The notes beneath the pieces are model-generated. The model searched no databases and was not told the DNA's origin. It saw only the letters and a list, made by a program, of their open reading frames with translations. From the NCBI RefSeq assembly GCF_049943955.1, contig NZ_JBNFTW010000003.1, positions 186,001 to 250,000 on the forward strand: 64,000 nt of DNA. The letters run 5' to 3'. This document shows positions 42,204 through 50,531 of the stretch, piece by piece (the stretch's first letter is position 1; each line of letters opens with the position of its first letter). Source of the DNA: Desulfosporosinus sp049943955 (lineage in GTDB: Bacteria > Bacillota > Desulfitobacteriia > Desulfitobacteriales > Desulfitobacteriaceae). The position numbers and the translations under genes are program-made.

Positions 42204-42818
42204 TTACCTCATTTTTCCAACTAGTTCTATATGTCCTTCTGAGTATCTTCCATATCGAAATAACCGTAGTCCCAAGTTTGTTAAGGGCCTTAAGACCGGA
42301 TTAATAAGCCAGACAATCCTAGAACTTGCAATTCCGATTATAACACCGGCAATCACATCAGTAGGCCAATGCACGCCACAATATATACGGGCAAATGCTA
42401 CGATAATGGCCAAGAGTGTAAAACACCATCTTACCCAAATAGAAGCTTTACCCCATGATCCGGCGGCAAAACCAAAACTCCCCGAAGTATGATCACTTGG
42501 AAACGATGAATCCAGCGAATGAGGAATAAGTTGGGTAAAGGTTCCCTTAGAGAGCGTAACAAAAGGTCTGGGCCGGAAGAAAAAATGGCCTATGATAACA
42601 TTAAAGATCAATGCTAATACGCCTGAAAAACCGGCGACGACTAAGGCGTGTCGCCGATCTGAATCAGACTTAGCCAAAGTAAACCAAGCGATTAAAAATA
42701 AAACAGCATATAACTCTAAGGCATATTGGGCAAAGAAAGCCATCAGTTTATCCAATACTGGGTGGTGGCCCGCCCACTGATTAATAAAATGGTAGCCGAA
42801 ACGATCAAATGAATTCAT
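42204..42818 (-). CDS. bcrC: Undecaprenyl-diphosphatase, PAP2 type (BcrC-like)
   Basis: The 204-residue membrane protein has the three PAP2 phosphatase motifs in order: FFRPRPF near residue 81, SSFPSDHTSGSFGFAAG near residue 108 with catalytic His, and ARIYCGVHWPTDVIAG near residue 147. It dephosphorylates undecaprenyl pyrophosphate, recycling the lipid carrier and giving bacitracin tolerance. ATG after AGGAGG. A promoter with the same ECF sigma motif as the divergent sigma operon lies upstream, so it is probably part of that regulon, as in Bacillus. Confidence 0.92.
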   Translation of the reverse strand: MNSFDRFGYHFINQWAGHHPVLDKLMAFFAQYALELYAVLFLIAWFTLAKSDSDRRHALVVAGFSGVLALIFNVIIGHFFFRPRPFVTLSKGTFTQLIPHSLDSSFPSDHTSGSFGFAAGSWGKASIWVRWCFTLLAIIVAFARIYCGVHWPTDVIAGVIIGIASSRIVWLINPVLRPLTNLGLRLFRYGRYSEGHIELVGKMR

Positions 42819-42864
42819 CGAATTATTATCCTCCTGTCGTTCGTTTAAACTGTCTAATTGATAA

Positions 42865-42889
42865 GACGAGAGAAGATGTTAAAAGTTCA
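42865..42889 (-). promoter_or_regulatory. ECF-sigma-type promoter of bcrC
   Basis: The minus strand has TGAAC, a 16-base spacer and CGTC, continuing CGTCTTA. It matches the SigM/SigW-type consensus (TGAAAC-N16-CGTC) and the divergent promoter at 42913. Confidence 0.75.
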
Positions 42890-42912
42890 CGTCTGAAAAA
42901 TATTTTTTTAAA

Positions 42913-42940
42913 TGAACTTTTTCTTTGGAGCATCGTCTTA
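42913..42940 (+). promoter_or_regulatory. ECF-sigma-type promoter of the sigma-factor operon
   Basis: TGAAC at 42913-42917, 16-base spacer, CGTC at 42934-42937, continuing CGTCTTA. Both this and the bcrC promoter read TGAACTTTT after the -35 and CGTCTTA at the -10, suggesting recognition by the sigma factor encoded just downstream. Confidence 0.75.
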
Positions 42941-43014
42941 ATATTAGAGAGTTCAAATTAGAACTATAGGGAGGATATCGCGGAATTCACCAAGAAAGAA
43001 GAAGGGAGAATGCT

Positions 43015-43536
43015 GTGGCGGAACTCGACATTTCTCTCATAGAGCAGGTTCTATCTGGGAATACAGAAGCGTTTAACCGACTTGTACAGAACTACAGCGC
43101 TTACGTTTACCGTACAGCATTTGCTTTTCTTCATGATAAGTCGGAGGCGGAGGATGCATCTCAGGAAATCTTCTTAAAAGTATACCGATCAATCCATCAT
43201 CTTAAAGATGTTCATATGTTTCCTGCCTGGTTTAAAAAAGTTATAACGTCTGTCTGTCTCGATCGAATCAAACTCAAAAAACTTGATATTGTACCTGAAT
43301 CACAGATTGAATCACTAAGCTCGTCCTTCAACGATCCAAGAGATATTCGAATTGAGCTTCGCGAGGCTCTCGGTCTGCTTAGCTCAGAGGAACGTGAACT
43401 TGTTCTGATGGTCGATTGGCAAGGCTATAATTACCAGGAGATCGCAGCTATCTTAAAGATTCCACTAGGAACGGTTAAATCTCGAATCCATGCAGCAAGA
43501 CTACATTTGAAAAAAATCCTGTCTGATGAGACTTAA
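43015..43536 (+). CDS. ECF RNA polymerase sigma factor
   Basis: The 173-residue protein has sigma region 2 (FNRLVQNYSAYVYRTAFAFL, then DASQEIFLKVYRSIHHLKD) and region 4 (LSSEERELVLMVDWQGYNYQEIAAILKIPLGTVKSRIHAAR) and nothing else, the ECF layout. It starts with GTG after AAGGGAGA. The next gene encodes a membrane zinc-finger anti-sigma factor. Autoregulation is likely from the promoter motif at 42913. The regulon probably includes bcrC. Confidence 0.93.
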   Translation: MAELDISLIEQVLSGNTEAFNRLVQNYSAYVYRTAFAFLHDKSEAEDASQEIFLKVYRSIHHLKDVHMFPAWFKKVITSVCLDRIKLKKLDIVPESQIESLSSSFNDPRDIRIELREALGLLSSEERELVLMVDWQGYNYQEIAAILKIPLGTVKSRIHAARLHLKKILSDET

Positions 43537-43552
43537 AGAAGGAGGGTTACCC

Positions 43553-44053
43553 ATGGAATGCCTGCAATGTATGGAACGAATATCAGAATATCTTGATCAT
43601 GAGCTTTCAATGACCGAATGCGAAGATATAGAAGATCATTTTGTGGAATGTTCTGATTGCCTAAATCTAAAAAATGAGCTTAATACTTTATGCGAGGCAA
43701 CAAGGCTGAGTATTGAAAGTATCCCTGTCCCATTAGGCTTAACAGATAAAATTATCCTAAGTATTCAAGCGGAAAAACAGAGGACATCTAAAAATCAATG
43801 GCTTACTGCAATTTTTTTACTTCTCCTCTCAAGTCCTCTTCTGCTGTTGCTCACACGCGCCTTTTCCAGAGTTTTTTATTTGCTATACGTTATCGGTACC
43901 GCAATCGGGCGGTCCTTAATGACATTATTTAGCGTTGTATCTCCATGGTTCATTCTTTCTCTGGGAATTTTCTCGGTGATCGTCGTAATCACTAGTGCCT
44001 TCGTCATAAAAAAGCTAATCCATGATTTTCAGTTAAACGAGGTGTTCCAATGA
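43553..44053 (+). CDS. Zinc-finger anti-sigma factor with membrane anchor
   Basis: The 166-residue protein has an N-terminal zf-HC2 anti-sigma domain with HFVECSDC (H-x3-C-x2-C) near residue 31, then two hydrophobic segments (about 83-105 and 125-150) that anchor it. It would hold the sigma factor at the membrane until envelope stress. ATG 43553 follows GGAGGG; the longer frame from 43526 overlaps the sigma stop. It overlaps the next gene by four bases (ATGA). Confidence 0.88.
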   Translation: MECLQCMERISEYLDHELSMTECEDIEDHFVECSDCLNLKNELNTLCEATRLSIESIPVPLGLTDKIILSIQAEKQRTSKNQWLTAIFLLLLSSPLLLLLTRAFSRVFYLLYVIGTAIGRSLMTLFSVVSPWFILSLGIFSVIVVITSAFVIKKLIHDFQLNEVFQ

Positions 44054-44907
44054 AGAGGAGCTATAAATTCAGTATCGTTTTAATCCTTGCGTTGCTCCTT
44101 TTCTTGCCTAGAAATGCCCTGGCGGATGAACTATCTTCCCAATTTGGCGGTACTACCCCGTTAACTGTTCCGACTGGACATTTTGTTGATTCTGTTTTGG
44201 TTCTCGGCACAGACGCTCATATTGCCGGGGCCGTCAAAGATATTGTTTTAGTCATCAATGGCGACGTCTATCTTGAACCTACGGCTCAGACTGATCTCGT
44301 TATCGACTTGGGGGGGCAGGTTATTAACCCTTCCAATGTCGTAGTCAAAACGGGAATATTTCGGCTCAGTTTAACGACAAAGTTTATGAATGAGTTATTT
44401 ATCGGTTTTGCAATGGTTTTAGGCCTTTGGCTCGTGCGCTTGATCGTCAGTATATTTGGTATTGTATTACTTACCGGATTAGGTTTTTTATCCCGTAACC
44501 ACTTGAAACGAGGAGAAAGCCTTCTAACAACTTCCCCCTTAAGACTAATGAGTATCGGGTTGGCAGCATTTTTTATTATCCTGGGGCTGGTTATTACTCT
44601 TTCTCTGACTGTTATTGGTATTCCGTTGGCAATTTTAATTTTAATTATTGCAACAGGAGCTGTCTTATTGGGAATACTACCTGTACTTGAGCATCTTGGA
44701 AAGGAATACTTTTCAGAAAAAATACTGGACTATCCAACATTAAGTCAATGGTTCATTTTCGCTCTGCTTTTTGTTTCCGTTTTAAATCTTCCGCTAGTGG
44801 GTATTATCGTTCTTTTTGGTGTTATTTTAATGAGTTTAGGAATTGTAACCGTGGCCGCATGGGGTTATTTTGAAAGGCGCAGACACAGATTACAAACTCC
44901 TGAATAA
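44050..44907 (+). CDS. Polymer-forming-like membrane protein in the sigma operon
   Basis: The 285-residue protein has a signal peptide (residues 1-25), a short exported beta-rich region (VDSVLVLGTDAHIAGAVKDIVLVING, about 40-95) resembling bactofilin/polymer-forming repeats, and four to five membrane spans after residue 110. It is translationally coupled to the anti-sigma gene. In other Firmicutes similar proteins are encoded beside ECF sigma/anti-sigma pairs; the role is unknown and may be sensing of envelope stress. Confidence 0.7.
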   Translation: MKRSYKFSIVLILALLLFLPRNALADELSSQFGGTTPLTVPTGHFVDSVLVLGTDAHIAGAVKDIVLVINGDVYLEPTAQTDLVIDLGGQVINPSNVVVKTGIFRLSLTTKFMNELFIGFAMVLGLWLVRLIVSIFGIVLLTGLGFLSRNHLKRGESLLTTSPLRLMSIGLAAFFIILGLVITLSLTVIGIPLAILILIIATGAVLLGILPVLEHLGKEYFSEKILDYPTLSQWFIFALLFVSVLNLPLVGIIVLFGVILMSLGIVTVAAWGYFERRRHRLQTPE

Positions 44908-44930
44908 CTTCGATCCCATAAGGAGCAATT

Positions 44931-46208
44931 ATGAGTTCAGCATTTCTTATAGCTTTTATATCGCACTATGGATATCTGGGTCTATATGTCATTTTGGGAA
45001 TTTCCATTTTGGGAATTCCTCTCCCCGATGAAACACTAATGGTCTTCATTGGATTTTTGACTTATGAAGGAAAACTGAATCTTATTTTAGCGGTATTATC
45101 TGCGGCAAGCGGAAGCATTACCGGTATCACCATTGCCTATTTTCTGGGAAGATTATTTCAACAGAACGTCATGCACCACCTTAAAAAACATGCTGGCAGT
45201 GAGCGTCTGGAAAAAGCATTTCAATGGTATCACCGGCATGGCGGTAAGCTCTTAACCATTGGCTATTTTATCCCCGGGGTTCGTCATTTATCGGGTTATA
45301 TCGCTGGGCTAACCCGTTTAAGTTACAAAAGTTTTGCTTTCTTTGCTTATCTTGGGGCCATTCTCTGGGTGTCAATTTGGGTCATCATTGGCAGACTGCT
45401 GGGGAGCCGCTGGAAGATGCTTCTTCCCATTATCCATCGTTATGCTTTTATTTTGGGACTTATGGCTGTTTTCCTAATTCTAACGTTCTATTTTGTATAC
45501 CGATACCATCAACGATTGGGGGATTGGTTATATCATCAATGGCAACACTTGCCTGAACGGTATATGTCCTTGGGCAAGCGGCGTTTTGTCGTCACGGTCG
45601 GCGGCCTCTTGTTTTTGATCCTATTTATTATCTTCATGGGTTTAATCCAAGATTTTGTGGCTTATGAAGTAGGCCCCTCGGATAATCTCGTTGTGACTTG
45701 GTTAGCCAGTTCATCTCCCTATTTTCTGGTGCCGCTGATGCAATTCGTCAACGCTCTGGGAACGCATCTTTTTATCCTCATAGTTCTTATAATTGCGGGC
45801 GGATTACTTCGGTTTACGACAAAACGCTGGGCTCATATGGTTCCCTTAGCTTTGGCCTGGCTGGGCGGAACAGTCATTGATTCATTGTTTCGTCTTATTT
45901 TCAGAGGGTATGGTATTCAACTTTTCGAAAACCTTACGCCCTTTCAAGCGCCGAGCCAAGGTTTTCTTATCGCAGCCTTATCGTTTTATGCGGTCCTTGG
46001 CTACCTTGTAGGGAAAAACAGAAAGAGGAAGGGTCAGCTTTTTCTGGTCTTTGCTGAATTCCTATTATTAACTCTCTTAGCCTTAAGTCCTATTTATCTC
46101 CGCATTCATCCTCCGAGCACTATGGTTATGAGCCTTACGGTCAGCGGACTCTTAACGTTAATATGTCTCTTTGTCTACGAGTTTCGCTTTTTGTATTTAA
46201 AAAAATAG
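44931..46208 (+). CDS. DedA-family membrane protein fused to a degenerate PAP2-like domain
   Basis: The 425-residue protein has an N-terminal DedA domain (GIPLPDETLMVFIGFL near residue 28, then AYFLGRLF and FIPGVRHLSGYIAGLTRLSYKSF near residue 115) and a C-terminal domain shaped like PAP2. In the latter the phosphatase motifs are eroded: RPRP is FRGYG, PSGH is APSQG, and SRxYxGxHxxxD is PIYLRIHPPSTMVM. DedA proteins flip undecaprenyl phosphate or other lipids. DedA-PAP2 fusions are known; loss of the catalytic residues suggests a structural or binding role here. It is the last gene of the ECF operon. Confidence 0.85.
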   Translation: MSSAFLIAFISHYGYLGLYVILGISILGIPLPDETLMVFIGFLTYEGKLNLILAVLSAASGSITGITIAYFLGRLFQQNVMHHLKKHAGSERLEKAFQWYHRHGGKLLTIGYFIPGVRHLSGYIAGLTRLSYKSFAFFAYLGAILWVSIWVIIGRLLGSRWKMLLPIIHRYAFILGLMAVFLILTFYFVYRYHQRLGDWLYHQWQHLPERYMSLGKRRFVVTVGGLLFLILFIIFMGLIQDFVAYEVGPSDNLVVTWLASSSPYFLVPLMQFVNALGTHLFILIVLIIAGGLLRFTTKRWAHMVPLALAWLGGTVIDSLFRLIFRGYGIQLFENLTPFQAPSQGFLIAALSFYAVLGYLVGKNRKRKGQLFLVFAEFLLLTLLALSPIYLRIHPPSTMVMSLTVSGLLTLICLFVYEFRFLYLKK

Positions 46209-46290
46209 CTAGGTTATTATAAAATACAGATTTCTTCAATCCGCTATCAATTCGAAACCATAGCAATGATCTCATTTTAATCCAGAATAA

Positions 46291-46336
46291 AGCGTCCTCA
46301 CTACACAATCCAGTGGAGTGGGGACGCTTCATTTTT
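46291..46336 (+). terminator. Terminator of the ECF operon
   Basis: AGCGTCC and GGACGCT close a stem extended inward by CACT/AGTG, followed by TCATTTTT. It lies between convergent operons and may act both ways. Confidence 0.8.
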
Positions 46337-46412
46337 GCCTGAATTTCATAAATCTTTATTGCTGCCCATAATGAAAATGAACAAAAGAGAAAGGAATGGG
46401 TCCGTTATTGTT

Positions 46413-47285
46413 TTAGCCGACTCCATTAGCTGTTACCGGATGATAATCCCAGCTTCCGTCATAGCCGCTGGGGAAGTATCGATAGGCCGCCGCTTCTTTA
46501 TTTTCGCCTGTTAAGCGAACCGCACAAGCAGAGCCGTCAGATAATTGACAGACAACCGAGACACCGGTTTGCGGGGTTGCTCCAACCACTTTACTGCTGG
46601 TGATCGTGAGATCTTCTGGGATTAATTTGGCGATATCGTCTTCAGCCGTTTTTACCCACTCGGGATCTTGTAGATTTTTATTATCGGCTACCTTATATGA
46701 AAGGTCGTAGACACCTGCATCGAGCATAGAACCGGTTATAGAGTTAACACTGGCAAGATACCTTTTTGTGCTGTTGCTCTCATTGGGAGCGTGAAAGATG
46801 ACCGTCCAATTGTCCGAGTTGGGCACAGAGTTTCTTGAAAAACTTGCCTCAGCCGTGTAACCGGTAAAATCAACGCCGTAAGCTTTTTTCAGGATTGCCG
46901 CAGCATAAGCGGCAGCCTGATCTGCTGAAATATCTTTGTCACCGGGAATTCTGTTGGCTAAAATGGTCTTGATTTCTTCATCAAGTTTCTCAGGTGTTAC
47001 GTTTGCATTAACGGCTTTATGTTTAAGTTCATCTTTTAGTTGCGTGAGATCGACCTTCTGCTTAGATAAGTCAACAACTTTGTATTCGCTGCTGATTTTT
47101 ACGTTGGAAATCTGAGCTTGGTTATTCCCTTTTGTAACGTTAGCAGAGGCAACGACATTAGCGGAGACAGTTTCCGGTATGTTATTGTTGAGAGCATAGG
47201 CCATTGTAGAACTGCTTGCGATAATGATCGCGGTTGCCGCACCGTAGATCCAGACTCGTTTGGCTTGGGGTATAATCTTCAACAT
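46413..47285 (-). CDS. Secreted or anchored protein of a two-component operon, PepSY-like
   Basis: The 290-residue protein has an N-terminal signal/anchor (residues 10-32), then repeated alpha-beta units such as DISADQAAAYAAAILKKAYG and SDNWTVIFHAP, reminiscent of PepSY/YpeB-type domains; the assignment is tentative. It lies 48 bp after the histidine-kinase gene on the same strand with AAAGGAG before its ATG, so it is probably co-transcribed and may modulate the sensor. Confidence 0.6.
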   Translation of the reverse strand: MLKIIPQAKRVWIYGAATAIIIASSSTMAYALNNNIPETVSANVVASANVTKGNNQAQISNVKISSEYKVVDLSKQKVDLTQLKDELKHKAVNANVTPEKLDEEIKTILANRIPGDKDISADQAAAYAAAILKKAYGVDFTGYTAEASFSRNSVPNSDNWTVIFHAPNESNSTKRYLASVNSITGSMLDAGVYDLSYKVADNKNLQDPEWVKTAEDDIAKLIPEDLTITSSKVVGATPQTGVSVVCQLSDGSACAVRLTGENKEAAAYRYFPSGYDGSWDYHPVTANGVG

Positions 47286-47332
47286 CTTTCAAACTCCTTT
47301 TTTAAAATGGTTTGTTCGTAGCTACATACAAA

Positions 47333-48787
47333 TTATATCTCTGTGAGGATTAGAGAGTTTTCAGAGGGTTGTAAAGAAGTCGTAAAAACAATCTGTACTT
47401 TAGTTCCTTTTCCAGGGCTGGAGATGATTCGTAATTCCCCACCATGCATTTGGGTAATTTCACGGCAAAGGGCTAATCCCAGACCGACGCCGCCGGAACT
47501 GCGGGAACGTGCTTTATCCACGCGATAAAAGGGTTCGCATACTAAAGCAGTCTGTTCTTCGTTCATACCGCAGCCTGAATCCTTGACTTCGAGGATGGGA
47601 AAGGAATCAAAATAAGCTGAGAGCTCAATGGTCGAATGGTCTGCGGAGGCTTTTGCAGCATTGTTGACAAGGTTTATAAGCAGCGATTGCAGGAGGACGG
47701 AGTCTCCCTTTAGTTTATCTAGAGTAGAATAAAGGACTAATTTTTGACCTTTCTCTTTTAAGGTCAGCTCTGAGGCTAATTTAACCTGCTTAAGCAATTC
47801 CAAAGGGACGATTTCTTGAAGCTCCAGTTTGCTGTTTCTGATCAGCGCCAAATCCAGTAACTTAAAGGCCAGATTTTTTAAACGGTCGATCTCACTAATA
47901 ATATAGTCCGCTGCTTTTAGCCGCTTCGCTTCATTGGTATGGGCGTTTTGCAGATATTCGGCATAGCCTCGAATTGCTGTCAGCGGAGTTCTTAATTCAT
48001 GGGCCAGATTATCAATAAGACGCTGTTTATCCTGGGCATTTTTATCAAGCTCGTTAATCTTCTCTTGGATGCTTGAAGCCATTAAATTAAAGTTCACGGC
48101 TAAATCATGAAATTCATCCTTGCCCGGTATCCAAATTCGTTCGTCGTATACTCCGCCGGCAATTTTTTTGGTGGCTTTTTGCATGGTTCTTATAGGATGG
48201 GTGAGTTTTCTTAAAATCAGCAAGAGTACCAGGGTCAGTATAATTTCAACCAAGGTACTGATGGTGATCAAATAGCGGGTGAGCTGGGAGTGGGCATTAT
48301 AAAGTTCAGACAGGTCACGCACGTAAGTAAGAGTATAATCGCTGTAAAGCCCCCCGATGTTTCCAGTGATATACAAGTAATGGATTCCGTTGCTGGGCAG
48401 AACTTTAACGGTATAGGTGTTATTGGAGCTCTGGGTTTGTCCCTCGGTATTGATGTCAGATTTGGCCTGGGAGGGAATATTAGTAAACAAGATCTGCTTG
48501 GACTTCTTGAGTTCAAAATATACGTTTTGAAGTTTGTAATAGTCCGCATATGAGCGCATCAAACTTTCTGTTGAAGAAGGCGTTGGCAAAGCCTGGTCAC
48601 GGTAATATAAACTGTCCATGGTTTCTGAGACACCATTAAGGATAAGTTGGTATTCCCCTAATGCCCGGTCCGTATCTCGCTTCATGTTGAGGGAGAAGCT
48701 ATAACTGGAAGTCAGGTACAAACAGACATTGATAGAAAAGATGAATACTATTAGAATTCCTAAAAAGGCCTTTTGCCAGAACTTCAA
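47333..48787 (-). CDS. Membrane sensor histidine kinase (HAMP, PhoR/OmpR-partner type)
   Basis: The 484-residue kinase has two membrane spans (about 8-28 and 165-185) flanking a 135-residue extracellular sensor, a HAMP linker, HisKA with LIDNLAHELRTPLTAIRGYAE, and HATPase_c with NLVNNAAKA, DSGCGM and GVGLGLALCREI. Start is TTG 48787, seven bases after GGAGGT and overlapping the stop of the regulator gene as TTGA. The longer frame from 48916 runs inside the regulator gene. It partners the OmpR-type regulator upstream. Confidence 0.92.
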   Translation of the reverse strand: MKFWQKAFLGILIVFIFSINVCLYLTSSYSFSLNMKRDTDRALGEYQLILNGVSETMDSLYYRDQALPTPSSTESLMRSYADYYKLQNVYFELKKSKQILFTNIPSQAKSDINTEGQTQSSNNTYTVKVLPSNGIHYLYITGNIGGLYSDYTLTYVRDLSELYNAHSQLTRYLITISTLVEIILTLVLLLILRKLTHPIRTMQKATKKIAGGVYDERIWIPGKDEFHDLAVNFNLMASSIQEKINELDKNAQDKQRLIDNLAHELRTPLTAIRGYAEYLQNAHTNEAKRLKAADYIISEIDRLKNLAFKLLDLALIRNSKLELQEIVPLELLKQVKLASELTLKEKGQKLVLYSTLDKLKGDSVLLQSLLINLVNNAAKASADHSTIELSAYFDSFPILEVKDSGCGMNEEQTALVCEPFYRVDKARSRSSGGVGLGLALCREITQMHGGELRIISSPGKGTKVQIVFTTSLQPSENSLILTEI

Positions 48788-49440
48788 GGGTCCACCTCCA
48801 GGCGATATCCTAATTTGTAGACGGTCTTTATTCTCTGTTCCCAATTGAGCTTTTTGCGCAGTTTTTGGATGTGTACATCGACAGTTCGCGTTTCGCCCAA
48901 GTAGTCGTAATTCCAAGCCATTTTGAGCAGCTTTTCGCGGGATAAGGCGATGTTTTTATTTTTAATGAGTATTTCCAATAATTCATATTCGCGAAGAGTG
49001 AGTTCGATTTCCTTGTTGTCAACTGTAACGATTCTGCTTTCCAAATTAACAACCGTATTATCAAGGGAAAAGGTATTCGTTGAACGATGGGTACGGCGGA
49101 GAACTGCTTCAATCCGGGCCAACAGCTCAATGGTTTCAAAAGGTTTAACGATGTAATCGTCGGCACCTAATTTTAGCCCTTTGACTCGATCTGACAGGCT
49201 GCCCATGGCAGTGAGAAAAATTACCGGGGTATTTTCAGAGACATACTCCATCAAGGTGAATCCATCCAGGCCTGGAAGCATGATGTCCATAATAATCAGA
49301 GAATAGGTATTTTGCTTCATGTAATTCAGCGCTTCAGGGCCGTTATAGGCTTGTTGGCTGGTATGCCCCACTAATTCAAGATTCATAGCAATCAGATCGC
49401 TGATGGACTTTTCATCCTCAATAATAAGAATATGTGCCAT
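48784..49440 (-). CDS. OmpR/PhoB-family response regulator
   Basis: The 218-residue protein has a receiver domain (phospho-Asp in LIIMDIMLPGLDG near residue 52, Lys in DYIVKPFE) and a winged-helix DNA-binding domain (LTLREYELLEILIKNKNIALSREKLL and TRTVDVHIQKLRKKL). It is the first gene of an operon with its kinase and a secreted protein. ATG after GAGGTGG. Confidence 0.94.
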   Translation of the reverse strand: MAHILIIEDEKSISDLIAMNLELVGHTSQQAYNGPEALNYMKQNTYSLIIMDIMLPGLDGFTLMEYVSENTPVIFLTAMGSLSDRVKGLKLGADDYIVKPFETIELLARIEAVLRRTHRSTNTFSLDNTVVNLESRIVTVDNKEIELTLREYELLEILIKNKNIALSREKLLKMAWNYDYLGETRTVDVHIQKLRKKLNWEQRIKTVYKLGYRLEVDP

Positions 49441-49534
49441 AAAACCACCTCAACTCATATTGTAGCATGCCCTTAAGGTCGACAATGTAATAGAGTTGTA
49501 AATTCGGTGATTATAAGGTCAGGCGGCTGCGTAA

Positions 49535-49589
49535 AAAGGAGTGCCCCAAAGCAAATCGAAGTTTCGCTTTGCTTTGGGGACACTCCTTT
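49535..49589 (-). terminator. Long hairpin terminator after the DUF1992 gene
   Basis: AAAGGAGTG-CCCCAAAGC pairs with GCTTTGGGG-ACACTCCTTT over about 18 bp with one bulge. The minus-strand side continues with TTTTTACG. The 140 bases between this and the DUF1992 stop hold no clear gene. Confidence 0.8.
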
Positions 49590-49733
49590 AATTATTTCAT
49601 TGCATTAATAAATAACATCATAAATACTATTTGATTAGGCCTTGCGATTTAAGACATGCACTTGCCACATCTTCCCAAATCAATAAATGAGCAGCTTGTT
49701 TTTGACTTAAGAAATAATCTTGAGCAAAAATAA

Positions 49734-50060
49734 TTATTTCTTTTGTTTTTTATAGTCGTTTATTAAGTTATATTTTAATTGCGTCTCTTGCAGCTTCCTC
49801 TGAATTGCAAGCCTTTCTTCTTGATCAGGGCAGCTTGACATCTGTTCCTTTAATTGTTCCATATCCTTTAACAACTGTACTTCTTCAGGAACAAATCCTG
49901 CATTCCTTAAAAGCATATATCCGGCGCGGATTCCTGCGGGAAGACTTGCCCAGTAGTCGAGGTTGATAGGTTTACCCTGTGAAGGAAGATTATCAAATTC
50001 GCCGTTTCTGAGGGCTTCTTGAATTCTGTCTTCTGCAATTTTATCGAAAATGTTTGACAT
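49734..50060 (-). CDS. DUF1992 (DnaJ-related C28-type) protein
   Basis: The 108-residue protein begins MSNIFDKIAEDRIQEALRNGEFDNLPSQGKPI and continues with a helical tail; this 'GeFdnLpGkGkPl' pattern defines DUF1992, related to the DNAJC28 conserved domain. Function is unknown. It has AGGAGCTG before the ATG and is flanked by an IS605-like repeat upstream. Confidence 0.9.
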   Translation of the reverse strand: MSNIFDKIAEDRIQEALRNGEFDNLPSQGKPINLDYWASLPAGIRAGYMLLRNAGFVPEEVQLLKDMEQLKEQMSSCPDQEERLAIQRKLQETQLKYNLINDYKKQKK

Positions 50061-50143
50061 CGAAGGACAGCTCCTTAATCCAAACTTTAGATTCTATAAT
50101 CTTATTATATAAGGTTTAGATAGTTTTTTTAAGTTCAATTTGC

Positions 50144-50325
50144 AGTGAACTCGCTTACGCTAAAGCTGAACATCGGGGCTTCAGATACAATAATGTCCAG
50201 TGGACATTATTGCTGAGCCGCCTTTCCCAATAGGAATACTTAGCGGCGAAGGAGGACTCTACCCTACCTGAAGTTTACGAAGGACCCACCCCCACTTATA
50301 GAAGTGGGGGTCTTAAACTAGATAA
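50144..50325 (+). repeat. IS605-like structured repeat, copy 8 (type B, full length)
   Basis: It begins GTGAACTCGCTTACGC, has AAAGCTGAACATCGGGGCTTC, an internal hairpin AATAATGTCC/GGACATTATT, a middle block ending CTACCTGAAGTTTACG, and the right hairpin CCCCCACTT/AAGTGGGGG followed by TCTTAAACTAGATAAA. The left hairpin is slightly mutated. Copy 1 is the same type with a shorter middle. Confidence 0.82.
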
Positions 50326-50457
50326 AACGGCTAACTTGATGATCTAAGATTTTCCTGACTGATATAAGCCAGAAGAATTGAGAGAACTAGTTTTCAAAAA
50401 GAGCAGTATAGGGGGCCATAAATTAACAGAGGATACAACATAGAGGCATTATTAATG

Positions 50458-50485
50458 TTGACAACTCATTCTATTTTACTAAACT
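50458..50485 (+). promoter_or_regulatory. Sigma-A promoter of the OYE-like gene
   Basis: TTGACA at 50458-50463 is a consensus -35; TAAACT at 50480-50485 (16-base spacer) is the best -10. Confidence 0.5.
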
Positions 50486-50531
50486 ATCATGTATAACGAG
50501 TACATAAGAAACAATAAGGGGGTTCCCGACA

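Noticed and set aside
48788..48916. N-terminal extension of the histidine kinase
   Set aside because: The segment is inside the response-regulator gene in another frame, and the TTG at 48787 has GGAGGT at proper spacing.
49591..49733. Minus-strand frame reading AQDYFLSQKQAAHLLIWEDV after the DUF1992 gene
   Set aside because: About 40 codons are open with plausible composition, but there is no start codon or ribosome site and it cannot be separated from chance.
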